Shown here: piece after piece, positions 1 through 10,549 of the stretch
Numbering within the stretch: the stretch's first letter is position 1
Layout: each line of letters starts with the position of its first letter
From: Cyathus striatus
Taxonomy: Eukaryota > Basidiomycota > Agaricomycetes > Agaricales > Nidulariaceae
Assembly: GCA_025738555.1 (NCBI GenBank)
Contig: JAOVFP010000013.1
Location: 1,116,001 to 1,180,000, forward strand
Direction of reading: 5' to 3'
DNA: 64,000 bases
Position numbers and translations under genes: made by a program
Notes under the pieces: model-generated
Database searches by the model: none
What the model was told of the DNA's origin: nothing
The model's input: only the letters and a program-made list of their open reading frames with translations

Positions 1-18
1 ATCACCAGTGGCTCTGTT

Positions 19-774
19 TCTGATTGATCGCTGTTGGTGACTACCGGGGGTGCGAAATACTTCGTCACCAGGGGTTGATTGATTGCGAATAACCTAATTG
101 GAATCATTGCGGTAACAAATCAATAAAATAAAATCAATAAGAAATGAAATGCATAGTGTCCCCAACCACACATATAACGTAGCTGTACGGCTGTTAACCA
201 TACCACCATAACCGCTACACCATTAAGCCATTTTTAAATATTACACTTCTGGGCACTTAACTAATACCTCGTTGTCACTACTTAGTTGAAATTCGTAAAA
301 AATATGTCATTAGTAGGGGCATGAAAGTAAATTAAATGAGCCTCACACTATAGTACTGGTACAATATGTAGGTTAAGATACATCGAGAAACATATATCAC
401 TAACTTTACCAATTTTTACTAAGTCCATAGAAATGACAACGAGTTACTAGTTAAGTAGCCCGAAGTGTAGTACATAAAAAAGACCTAGTGGCGTAGCGGC
501 TATGGCGACATGTTTAACAGCCATAAAGCTATGTTATGCGTGTGGTTGGGGACCATACACTTCATTTCTAATTTATTTTATTTTATTGATTTGTTACTGC
601 AATGATTCCGTTCATCTTATTGATTTCAATATTCTTTTAAGCCATTTATTTCAAACTACTAATACACAGTAAGTACTGATTCCAACTTGGTTCCAACCAG
701 GTTATTCGTAATCAATCAACCCCCGCGGTGAAGCATTTCGCACCCCCGGTAGTCACCGACAGCGATCAATCAGA
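19..774. mobile_element. Fold-back element with very long inverted arms
   Basis: The first 775 bases form a near-complete inverted repeat. The outer end TGATTGATCGCTG (from 21) returns as its reverse complement ending at 772. The match then continues inward through the GGGGGTGCGAAAT block, the AATAAAATAAAATCAATAA tract and the CCAACCACAC block (about 165-240 against 480-545), and fades near 310 and 405. Each arm is therefore close to 300 bp with a loop of about 90 bp. No open reading frame of note lies inside. This is the structure of a fold-back or MITE-like DNA element. I could not identify a target-site duplication. A CpG-decayed relative of the left arm occurs at 20.35 kb and 23.8 kb, so the family is repeated. 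Confidence 0.75.
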
Positions 775-880
775 ATCGAAGTCACGACTCGCCAAATGCA
801 TTAAGATTACATTTCGAATGTTTAACCAGATCGTAGAATATTTTAAATAAATTGTCACAGGCGAAGTTTACAAGTTGATC

Positions 881-1325
881 TCATTCCGTAAGTTTGAGGC
901 AGTAAACGTATGCTATATTGTCTAAATTTGTTCGCATTGACGACCACATGATTGAAAAATATACAAACTCAAACTTACCGAGGTCATTCTTATTGCAGCA
1001 TGCAGGTTGCCGGGGAAGTGGGCTATATCAAACACAGTAAGCAAATGAAACATTTATAGACATAAATCAATTTTACATACCAGTCTTTTAGATCATGAAT
1101 TGTAGAGCAATTGACAGCAAAACATGTACCAGCATCAGGTACAATATTCCCGACGCCCAGTGGGATGCCATTTGAGTTGGGATCAACGACTAAGGTGCAG
1201 CATACGGGGTTGCGACACACGCTGATCGAAGCCGATGGGAACTCGTCTGAGCATTGCGCAGAAACCCGTGCGATGGCGAAGTAGGTAAATGCAAAGACAA
1301 GCTGGACGAAAGGTGGGGTTATCAT
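881..1325 (-). CDS. Hydrophobin-like secreted protein (copy 1)
   Basis: Three exons, 1081-1325, 979-1022 and 881-921, joined across introns of 58 and 57 bp with GT/AG ends, give 109 residues. I start at the inner ATG (1325) because it aligns with the start of the neighbouring paralogue; an upstream in-frame ATG at 1370 would add 15 residues. A hydrophobic signal peptide (PPFVQLVFAFTYFAIARVSA) is followed by ten cysteines in the order C, C-x3-CC, C-x4-C, C-x7-CC, C. The seventh cysteine codon is split by intron 1. Class I hydrophobins have eight cysteines in the order C-CC-C-C-CC-C, so this protein fits that frame with two extra cysteines. Hydrophobins assemble into water-repellent layers on fungal walls. 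That role is inferred from the cysteine pattern; a general small secreted cysteine-rich protein is the alternative. Confidence 0.7.
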
Positions 1326-1672
1326 GAAGTGAGATATTTTCACGACTGTTAGGAAGGTGGTAGGTAGCACCTCGTGCTATATACTTTACTCATTGGCCCC
1401 TTCATTTTAGTGGCAACCCGCATGCCGCGATGTATCACTTACATTTTATATGAAACTGCCGCAAAATGACAGGAATTGATAAAAAGTTTGTAGAGCGGCT
1501 GATAAGCTCAAGCAGTGATGTACATGATTCAGTACTCTATCGTACTTAAGTATTTATTAATAGAACGAGCGAAAGCCTCTCTTAGCGTCGTAGTAGCACT
1601 CTTATAATTACTCTACATACAGAACGGATCTAACATGTTAAAACCATTTCTAACCAACCAATTCGACCTTTC

Positions 1673-2122
1673 TCAGGTGGCGCCGACACAGTAAGTATAG
1701 ACTCCAATCGTATCTAAAATGTAAGAATAGTAATAGGCCAAGAACTTATTGGAAATGTATAGCGCAATCTTACCCAACGCATTATTTACGCAGCAGGCAG
1801 GTTGCCACGGCAGAGGGCTAAATCGAGAACTCTCAGCGGCGGCGACAAAAAAATAACCTACAGAATGAAATTTTACACACCAATCTTGTAAGGCATGGAC
1901 GGTATAACAATCTACAGCCACACATGCAGCTGTTTGCGGTACAATGCTACCAACTTGCAGTGGGATTTCGTTCGAGGTGGGATCTGCGACTATTCTGCAA
2001 CATACGGGGTTGTGACATATGCCAATCGGGACTGGTGCGTTGTCAGAGCATTGCGCTAACACTCGTACGACCGCGGAGGAGGTAAGTAAATAGATTAGTT
2101 TGACGAATGTTGGGGTTTTCAT
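1673..2122 (-). CDS. Hydrophobin-like secreted protein (copy 2)
   Basis: Exons 1881-2122, 1774-1817 and 1673-1713 are separated by introns of 63 and 60 bp and encode 108 residues. Exons 2 and 3 are exactly as long as those of the copy at 881-1325, and the intron phases are the same. The start at 2122 gives a signal peptide (TPTFVKLIYLLTSSAVVRVLA) and then the same ten-cysteine pattern, including ICHNPVCC and WQPACC. An in-frame ATG at 2242 would give a long unrelated extension and is unlikely. The two genes are head-to-tail tandem duplicates about 350 bp apart, diverged at most positions outside the cysteines. The role is inferred from the family: surface coating of hyphae or spores. Confidence 0.72.
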   Translation of the reverse strand: MKTPTFVKLIYLLTSSAVVRVLAQCSDNAPVPIGICHNPVCCRIVADPTSNEIPLQVGSIVPQTAACVAVDCYTVHALQDWCVKFHSVGYFFVAAAESSRFSPLPWQPACCVNNALGKIALYISNKFLAYYYSYILDTIGVYTYCVGAT

Positions 2123-2608
2123 AGTGGCGAACTTTGGCGAACGTTCGTTCAACAGGTGAACCCAAGTTTTATACTTTACGCATTCCATATTCATTTCAAG
2201 TGGCACATAGAGTACCATGATGCGCATCATTTCATGAGCCATCTCTGCGATACCGAGAGGAGCATCGACAGTTTGGCTTCTATCATAGAGGAAAGAATCG
2301 GCGGTGGTGTGTATAATTCAGTTATTTGTTCCTTCATCATGATCGATGGAAGCCAGGATGAGACCGAGAATGTGTCACTTTAATTCTGGTGTCCTGAGAC
2401 GGATGATGCTTGGTATGATGATACTTACTAGGCATTTGTAGCAGTCTGCATGGGGGCACTGACTCTGAATCGTATCCAATAATTCGACACGTTGGGCGGT
2501 TTATCGTTATCGATTTTCTATCTTTTATGCGGTATAATCTTCCTGTTGCGTCGGTTTCGGGGAGAATAACGGCTTGCTCCTTAGGCATCTACGTAGTCAA
2601 CACATAAC

Positions 2609-2708
2609 GGCCTGATGGTCTAGTAGTATGATTCCTCGTTCGGGTATTACCAGCATTCAGTTGAATGCCAAATCGAGGAGGTCCCGGGTTCAATTCCCGG
2701 TTAGGCCC
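2609..2708 (+). tRNA. tRNA-Pro (anticodon CGG) with 28-nt intron
   Basis: The acceptor stem GGCCTGA pairs with TTAGGCC, followed by discriminator C. The D-arm contains GGTCTAGTAGTATGA, the anticodon stem is CCTCG/CGAGG, and the T-arm is CCGGG-TTCAATT-CCCGG. The anticodon loop reads TTCGGG, giving anticodon CGG for proline. A 28-nt intron (about 2645-2672) sits one base 3' of the anticodon, the canonical position for nuclear tRNA introns. A run of T (TTATTTTTTATAT) follows the gene, a usual RNA polymerase III terminator. The gene faces a second proline tRNA at 2980-3079. Confidence 0.92.
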
Positions 2709-2979
2709 GTTATTTTTTATATTGGATTTTTTTCTTCAATTCATCTGCGTAAGAGTGTGAACAGTGCTAGTGAACACGAAAATAACTAAGGTCCTTTAAG
2801 TAGTGATATCTATTTCTTTTGAACAGCTGTACAAAGAGTTAACTTGGGCCTCACGAGTTACTTTTATGTAAAGTAGTTAATAAATATTAACATAGGAGAT
2901 GCACTTCGAGTCCTACGATGGATTCGGCTGGTTAACTGTGAAAAAAAAACATTTAATGACTTAGGGAGAAGGAAAATCA

Positions 2980-3079
2980 GGGCCTGAGAGGGAATTGAAC
3001 CCCCGACCTCCTCGAATTATGTTAACAATAGAATATTGTATAACCCAAACGAGGAATCATGCGACTAGACCATCAGGCC
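2980..3079 (-). tRNA. tRNA-Pro (anticodon TGG) with 28-nt intron
   Basis: Read on the minus strand, the acceptor stem GGCCTGA pairs with TCAGGCC. The D-arm is GGTCTAGTCGCATGA, the anticodon stem CCTCG/CGAGG, and the T-arm is built on GGGGG-TTCAATT-CCCTC. The loop TTTGGG gives anticodon TGG, proline. The intron (about 3016-3043) is again 28 nt but unrelated in sequence to the one in the CGG gene. A T-rich stretch with a run of nine T (minus strand, about 2941-2949) lies downstream. The gene is tail-to-tail with the tRNA at 2609-2708. Confidence 0.92.
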
Positions 3080-3099
3080 GGTGAAAAGGTATTTCATTG

Positions 3100-5247
3100 T
3101 AACTCCAAGTGGGTGGTCAGAGAAAACTTAAAAAACGACCACCGTACATATGCACAGCAACTAAATAACCAGAGATAGCATTCACTGATTGCGAGAAATA
3201 GTGTGTATTGTACAATTTTTTACATACATCCAGAAGGATTCACTAGGGGTTCAAACGTTTGAGGCCAAAATATTTTTATTACATGTCACGCTTCATCTTG
3301 AAAGCTGCCGTTTTCATTTGAATTGAGTCATTGGAGTCTTGGACCCACCGAACTTACGGAAAACGCGTTCCCCGCACATAATGCATGATATGGCGCTATT
3401 CTAATTCGAGTTAAGTTTACGATAACACTGATTCGAACACAACGGAAGTTGCCCACATAACATAATAAAGACCTTCGGGGACCACATTTCATTATATGTT
3501 AAGACGAAGATCTCCCGAAGCTGAGCTGCTGCCCACGGGGTAGAGAAACATGGTAAACACGACTAGCCACGGGAGCCGGGGACCATGCGGTCTTCTAGCA
3601 CGAGAATGCGTGTCTAGAATCTAGTCCCGGTAACAAAATTGTACGGACTATATTTCTTGAATGCCTATTCACTCGGCCATCAAAGATGTGAATCTATATC
3701 GATGCTAAGTTCTAAATGACTTATGGGAGCTTATGGGCTCCTTCAATTCCGTGCTGTCCGCTTAAAGATAGTATCACAATACATATGTATCATCGGATCG
3801 TGTTCAGTTCAGTTAACATCAAGTTACCGAAGTTACCGAGCAATGATTAAGAGTAGCTCGAGCCTCGAGGGTAATCCGATGCCGCACTTTTACCTCAGAC
3901 CTAAAGGAACATACGATTACCGGGCTCTTACCGGTTTCAAAAACGGTCTCTCTAACCTCACTTCCTAATGTAGTATCATTTTTATTCTTGTCCCTGAGCG
4001 TCATTACCTATTTACATCACCGAAATGTATTGGCTCTCCAGGCAGCAGGCAGGTTGAGCTTGGTAGCAACCACTCACAATCATCGCTATGTAATAATAAT
4101 TGCCTTGAGTTTGCGCGTGTCCTCAGGTTACGAAGTGATCACCAAATTATGAACGCCACGCACGGTTTAACCTGGGAAAATGGTAGGGTAGTAAGAGATT
4201 CAGAGCAGTTTTCATCGATCCAAATCCGCGAGGTCCATCAGCAGTCCATCTGCCTCGGATTTCTTATAATATACTTCTCGACATCTGTAGTATGTACCAG
4301 TTGCCTGAAGCCAAAAGGGGCCAACATGATAGCAAGTATCTATGCCGGTGGTCAGCTAATTCCGGTCTGCCCCATGCGTGCTGATGCTAGTCCCCAAGGC
4401 TTTAACTTTGTAGTCATAAGATGAAAGAATGATGTAGAAAATTTAACGGTATCCTGAGCATCAAAAGAGAAAGCCGAGAGCATATGCCCAGTTAGAGAGT
4501 TTGGATGTCATTTTGACCTATAATGCCACTGTGAAATATGTATCCGGAGTCCGGACGGCAACAATTTGGATGTAAGGCGCCTATCAGGCGAAGATCATGA
4601 TACGACGAAGATGGAGTACTCGGTAATTGCGCTTACGGCTCGGGCATGCTATAATTATACCGTCACGCGTATGTAAAGCATTGTAAATTTGTAAAGTAAC
4701 ATTGTGAGCTGTAGAAGCGTGACAGATATCGTTCAGGAAAAGGTACTTACATAGCAATATCAGGCCTTTCTAAGTTCGCACAAATTTGTGTACCGCCCCA
4801 AGTCTAAACTTTAAGTCTGATCAACACAAGCAGCACGTTGAAACGGGTCAGATTTTACAACAATGTGCTGCGCTTAGCAGTGCGCGCATGGAGGAACATT
4901 GATCAGGGTTGGCAAGTATGCCGGACACATGACTTTTATATACCGGTTTTGACCGGACGGCGGACGTGAGTCGACTGTCCAACAGGCAGACTGTCTCCAA
5001 AATCCATACTTCCACTGTCCAGGTTGAGATATTCTATTACGTTAACCCTACATCCTGGCTATAAAAGGCGCAAATGAAGGTTATTTCTAGGATCATTCGA
5101 TCTTTAGTCTCTAGATCCCCGTTGCCGCCTTCTGCACCGGATTTCCCTTCTGAGCCTGTCTTTCGAATGCTATAAACACGCACAGAAAGACGGAAGCCCC
5201 AAGTTTGTTCTCTACACCTCCCCATCACTTCAGGCGGCGCAAGTCGA
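3100..5247. other. Intergenic stretch, no gene recognised
   Basis: Only short open frames without codon structure are visible between the tRNA pair and the transporter. One detail stands out: near 4040 the minus strand reads CAACCTGCCTGCTGC, almost identical to the start of exon 2 of the hydrophobin genes and encoding the same QPACC peptide. The rest of the gene is not found around it, so it is at most a relic. Confidence 0.4.
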
Positions 5248-7294
5248 ATGTCGCATGGTAGTCAGTCCTCCTCAAGCGTCGACGAAACGGTGGCTGTTCA
5301 CGATATATTAGCTGACGAGGAGAAGGATGGATTCGGCGTGGCGAGAGGAAGTCTGAGGAAGGGAACAAATCACCGGATGTGCTAAACCTTCCACCTCCAG
5401 ATGGAGGGCAGGATGCATGGATGACCGTTGCTGGGACGTGCGTTTTTTCCTCTCTCTCTTCCCTTCGTATTCCGCAAGTTAACCCCACCCCCCAAGTTGG
5501 ATGATCCAGTTTTGTACATATGGGTGAGTCTTTGTAACGATCGTTTACAACACAGTCGCTAAGACCACTGCAGCTACCTATCTTCCTTTGGTGTTTATCA
5601 AGATTTTTATGCCAGAGAATTTTTGGTCAATAGATCACCATCAGATATCAGGTATGATCCATCTTCGCTCGGAGCATCATTCAAGTTCGAAACATTTGTT
5701 GTCCCAGTTGGATAGGCAGCTTCCAGCTCTTCATGATGTACGCACCTGGTATTCTTGTTGGAAAGGCGTTTGACAGGGGTTACTTGTAAGTCTCTTACCC
5801 CGCCCGAGTCCAGAGTAAGCTAACTAAGTTTAACTGTGTTTTCTAGTTGCCAGATGATTGCAGTAGGATCATTTCTTCAAGTCTTTTCGATGTTTATGTT
5901 GTCTTTAGCGAAGGAAGAACAATACTATCAGGTATTCTACCGCCTTCGTGTAAGCGAGGAAGAAGCTAATTATTGATTAAGGTCTTTCTTTCACAAGGGG
6001 TGGGAATGGGACTTGGCTTGTCGTTACTATTCTTGCCATCCATGAGTGCTATAGGTCGACATTTCCGTCGGAGAAGGGCGCTGGCAATGGGAATAGCTGT
6101 CTCGGTTCGTCTACAACCTTACTCTCGACTCCAATTTTTGACTATAGCCTTCACAATGGTAGGGTGCTTCTTTCGGCGGAATCGTCTGGCCTATTATGCT
6201 CAATAAACTTCAAGAAAAGCTGAATTTCCCCAACGTTATACGTACTACCGCTGGGGTTGTTGCATTACTTCTTGTGCTCGCCAATATCCTTATCAGTAAC
6301 CCCCCAATTCTCCCGACCCCCACCGCTTCTGGACTGCAACTAACGAAATTCAAATCACATTTTCTGGACAAGCCATATGTTGTATCAATCTTTGCGTTCG
6401 CACTTCCTCATAGCGCTTGACCTTTCTTGTGCTCACAACCGTTTCTAGTGCGTTTTGTATTAGTCTTGGACTTTTCTTCCCATGTAAGTTTCTTCGTTCT
6501 GGATTTTCTGGGGTAGTTTCGTTTAAACGTCATTTAAAGTTTTTTATCTTGAACTCTACGCCATCGATATAGGTATTTCCAAAGAACTTGCATCGTACAC
6601 GGTATTATACCAGTCTATCCGCCAGTACTGCCTTCTCAACGATATTTCTAGATTACGCTTCTAAATGCGGGCAGCATTTTAGGCCGTGTGCTACCCAACT
6701 TCTTTGCAGATAAATTTGGACCATTCAATTTACTCGTGCCTTGCCTTGTGATTTCCGGCGGTTTGGTTTTCAGTATTTTCGGCTTAACCAATTTTGCGAG
6801 TATCAGTGTGTTCGGCATTCTCTTTGGTTTCTGGTCAGGAGCATGTAGGTTAAGTTTTCTTTTGTATCCTCTTATGGTTCTTCTCATCTTTTATTTGACA
6901 GACGTCTCGCTCATTCCGTCACTTCTTGCTCAGATGACTAAAAACATGGCGGAACTAGGGTTTGTCTATTTTTTGAGCCAGCAGGCGGCATGTACTGATC
7001 GGCGTCAAGGACGAGAATGGGAATAGCATTCTCAATTGTTGGCATTGCCATGCTTGTCGGTACCCCGATTGAGGGAGCGTTGCTGCACGTGCATGATGGA
7101 CATTATATATGGTTCAAATCTGTCATTTTCTGCGGGGCAAGTGTTCCTCACGACCATTTCCGCGAGCTCTTTTCTTAGTACTAACCGGCGGCCGCGGATT
7201 TAAGGTCATAACGATGTGTGGTGCAACCGCAATGGTGGTTTCGAGACATCTTTTTATCCGAGAAAATACGGATGTTCACGGAGGTCGTGTTTGA
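5248..7294 (+). CDS. MFS transporter, monocarboxylate-transporter-like
   Basis: Thirteen exons, roughly 5248-5437, 5497-5523, 5574-5651, 5708-5785, 5847-5931, 5982-6104, 6163-6395, 6449-6483, 6540-6601, 6652-6844, 6902-6959, 7010-7140 and 7179-7294, all with GT/AG introns of about 50-60 bp, give about 469 residues. The protein carries the PPPDGG entry to helix 1, then WMIQFCTYG, FGVYQDFYAREF, WIGSFQLFMMYAPG, the RRRRALAMGIAVSG loop, GGIVWPIML, LNAGSILGRVLPNFFADK and TPIEGALL. These are landmarks of the fungal MCT-type major facilitator family, plasma-membrane carriers of monocarboxylates or related solutes. Substrate cannot be told from sequence. In exon 1 the frame of the ATG at 5248 and the PPPDGG frame differ by one base. 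Either a one-base deletion or an unusual intron lies there; a 50-bp intron ending at 5400 restores the frame but removes PPPD. All other exons stay in frame. Confidence 0.85.
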
Positions 7295-7719
7295 GTGGAC
7301 TAAAAATATGACGCTACGAAACGCAGGCAATTTAGAATCCCTGAAGAAGTAATAAGAGTTAAATATAATTATAGCATGTATTATATTGTGATAATTCATC
7401 CGCTATCTTTCTTGAACACCATATTATATGCATATGCCTTATGAACGGAAAACTCAGCGAGGTTGACCTACAGCCAGTGGCTGTATTACATAACACGCGT
7501 TACTAGCACGAGCCTACTAGCTAGCAGCAGTGTGGGTGTAAGCATGACCTCGCATAACACGCCAGCCTTTCAGTGGGTCCCCAAAGCGCCACAGGGAATG
7601 CTATTGAGTCTGAAATCTGCGGCTTGTAGGCCCACCAGTAATAAATACAAATTAAATTAAGATTGTTCCATTCTTCCCTAACAATCACCAACCATATACC
7701 ACCAGTACTTGCTGTAGAG

Positions 7720-9990
7720 TTACTCAACCGCAAACGGACGAGGTTTTGTAACCTCCGCATATGTATTTTTACACCATGCCTTCCCTTGAATGACACGGTA
7801 TAGTATAAGCATGGTGCAAGTGCTTGATCAAGAAGGTTGATACTGCACGGTATGAATCAGATCTTTTTTACACACCTGAACTTGAGCGAGAATTTGATAA
7901 ATAACGAAGATCCCTTCGCTATTTTCAACTTTTATTATGAGCGACAACATGTAACTTTGTGCTACCAAGTCATGGCCTGTGATTCGGTGAGCATAGCAGC
8001 GACATTGGTGTACTCGCACCCAAAGTCAGACCCCAATGCCTGTCGAACTCGATATCGAAACACAAACAAGCGAGCGATAATAAGGACTGTTAAGATTAAG
8101 TTCTGGGCCGGTGTTACTGATTCGTAATAAACCATAAGGTTGAAAATATTTTGATACCCAGTCAGAGCGATGGAAAATAAAACACCTGAGACTTAAATTG
8201 AAGCTGCGTCAATTATAATACCAATAACAACTGAACGAGAAATGTAACCAAGGCTACGATCCATGGTATAGGGTCAAACATCTCCATATCTCTAAAGTGG
8301 AAGCATCAATGTAAGCAGGAAAAACAATTTTACATATGTACTCACCAAAAAACCATCGGCATGTAGAGCACGCAGTTTGCCTGCGATGCCAAACTCGTGT
8401 TTTTCATTACCGTTACACATTTCATTCCTACTGTCACCTACTCACACAATTCTCACATATACCGCATTCCTTACCTACATAAATTGTCGTACGTACTCAG
8501 TAAATTCAGGTTTTCTTTACCCCCGGTTTCAACTCGTATCGTACCTCACTAGAACTGGAGGATGGACGGACGTCCATCGACTCGCATTGTCTTTGTCGAG
8601 AAGATACCCCCAAGCTAGTACCCCCCTCCACAGGCAATCCATGAAATTAATAGGAAGCACACATTTCCTACAATAGTGATGCCAGTACCCCAAGGTATCA
8701 CGTTTGCGTCGATGTCAGAGTTGAGATTGAATCATAAGAAAAAGAATATAGGGTTAAGAAGATCAATAGTTTCTATTAATGCCGATATAATAGATAGTGT
8801 GCAGAGAATGAAAGTCAATGTCGAGCACAAAAGTAGCATCCACATTCGACACGTGAGTAGATCAAATTTTGGATACTGTCGTCGCATAAATTGGACATAG
8901 GCGAAGAAGAGTACGGCAATTGCTTCATAGATGACCGATAAGTTCCCTTACTCTCCCCCCCCTGACATCGCCAAACATTGTACAAACAAGTTGTGTTGTA
9001 TTATTTAGAGGTCTCAGACAAATACTTAGATAATCAAACTGTTATCAATGTGGTGAAGCCAAGCGAGATGTAATCAAAGTTCAAATTTGAAATACAAAGT
9101 ACTTACATACTTGATAGCATTCAAATAGTACTACATATTAAATTTAGTACTTTAGTGCTTAAGTAAATATTGTAAGGGGCTCAGCCATCAGTTTAGGACA
9201 GCTTTATTCACAAAGCAAGTAAGATATTGTATTAAAAGTATGTAATTTACTGTAATATACACACGCACGAACATAAACAACATCGACGGCATGTAAGTGG
9301 GTGCAGGCGAGTTGGGCGCATAGGGTCCATCCTGCCGTTCCCACTTACAAGACACCCCACCTCGGCTTCAAGCACTCTACTTACCATACGCGGACGCGGC
9401 GGACCGACACGGTCATCCACCAAGCGGACGCGCCACTCCACCTCCCACCGGAGTCCTACGCCCTTCTCCCCAAGTCCCCACCACGGCCCACCAACCACCC
9501 ACCACCCACCTCGTACCACCCATTACCCTTTCCCGCCGTTCCCATCTGTCCTTGCGCCATTGCTTTCGTTGGTCTTGGCGCGTTGCTGGTCATTTGCTGA
9601 TGTGCCACATTGCGCTGTGGATGGCGCTGGCCTAACGTTCGGTCTTCTTTCGGAATGTGGCTCAGCCCGGTCTATTCTGAAGGGGACGGCGGGTGACGAG
9701 GGGAGGCGGACAATGGGTGTGGGGAGGATAGGTAGGGAGGAGATTGGGAGGAGAGGTGAATGACGTTTGTTGATGCATTCAACGGAGCGCGCTCTCGCAC
9801 GCACGTGGCCGAAACCGTGAGATCAAATGTTCATTTTTGGAAATGTCAGGGGGGGAGAGCAGGGTGCGCTATGATCGATGATTCCTGAGAAGATGCTGCC
9901 ATACAACCAAAGTCTGATAACCATGGCACTATAGTATCGTAGGCAAGTTGAATTAATGGCACTGCTGTCATTAACACTTTGTCCCGTTGT
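7720..9990 (-). pseudogene. Dead paralogue of the seven-TM gene at 10550-11663
   Basis: Blocks along this stretch match the intact gene at 10550-11663 in the same order and orientation: the terminal exon (YRVIQGKAWC), the IYQILAQVQ segment, the GSDFGCEYTNVAAMLTESQAM segment, the donor end of exon 1 and the first exon up to its 5' part near 9.9 kb. It is broken in three ways. One base is missing around 7975 (ATGACTTGG against ATGACGTTGG), which shifts the frame. About 275 bp are inserted inside the end of exon 1 (about 8361-8636). A TIR element (8935-9873) is inserted further upstream in the same exon. Upstream flanking sequence also matches, so the duplication included the promoter. Confidence 0.75.
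8935..9873. mobile_element. Non-autonomous TIR element inside the seven-TM pseudogene
   Basis: Comparing the dead and live seven-TM copies exposes about 940 bp of extra sequence. Its ends share CTCTCCCCCCCTGACAT in inverted orientation (about 8951-8968 and 9842-9858). Flanking 8-bp sequences ATAGATGA (8927-8934) and ATCGATGA (9874-9881) differ at one position and are the probable target-site duplication. The centre (9.25-9.8 kb) is C+G-rich, with proline-rich open frames on both strands that I do not recognise. An 8-bp duplication suits hAT-like transposition. No transposase is present. Confidence 0.55.
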
Positions 9991-10549
9991 CAATGTCATG
10001 GTCGCGTAGGGTGGAAGGCGTTGAGTTGGTGGAGGCTAAAATTACGTATTTAAATACTCGTTATTGAAGCGCTGGTCTGGTGGTGTCCGATGTCGTACCA
10101 CGCTCGGCCATCAGTACCAGTGACAATGGTTTACTAATTACATACTATACAAACGTCTTCGATACCGATGCCGGCCGAGGCTGTATAACCATTCTGGAGG
10201 ATTAATGCTCTTTGAAAGCAACGTTTCATATCATTGTCATTCCGTCTTCTTACATACAATGCATATAAGGACGGCTGTTCGGTATATTCAAAGCGAATGC
10301 AGTACTTACTACTCAGCAGTCATGACTGGATAGCTATGGTTGAATAGAACACAACTGTTGAATCTGCGTAAGTACTTAGTTTGAATTTCACTTCTCATCA
10401 AATATCTGTAGGTAAAGATGGGATTATGAATGTGTCAACCGACGTGGATCCGAAAATGCCAAGCCTCTATCACTATGCCCATGTCACTAAATCTTCCTAC
10501 ATCTAACAAACCGGTGCCGCCGCCACGACGACCAATATATGCCGTTTGA

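Noticed and set aside
3480..3625. G+C-rich stretch that might be a structured RNA
   Set aside because: No tRNA, snRNA or other fold could be built convincingly by eye.
9247..9804. Overlapping Pro/Arg-rich open frames on both strands
   Set aside because: They lie in the C+G-rich core of the TIR element at 8935-9873, have no motif, and are open on both strands because of base composition.
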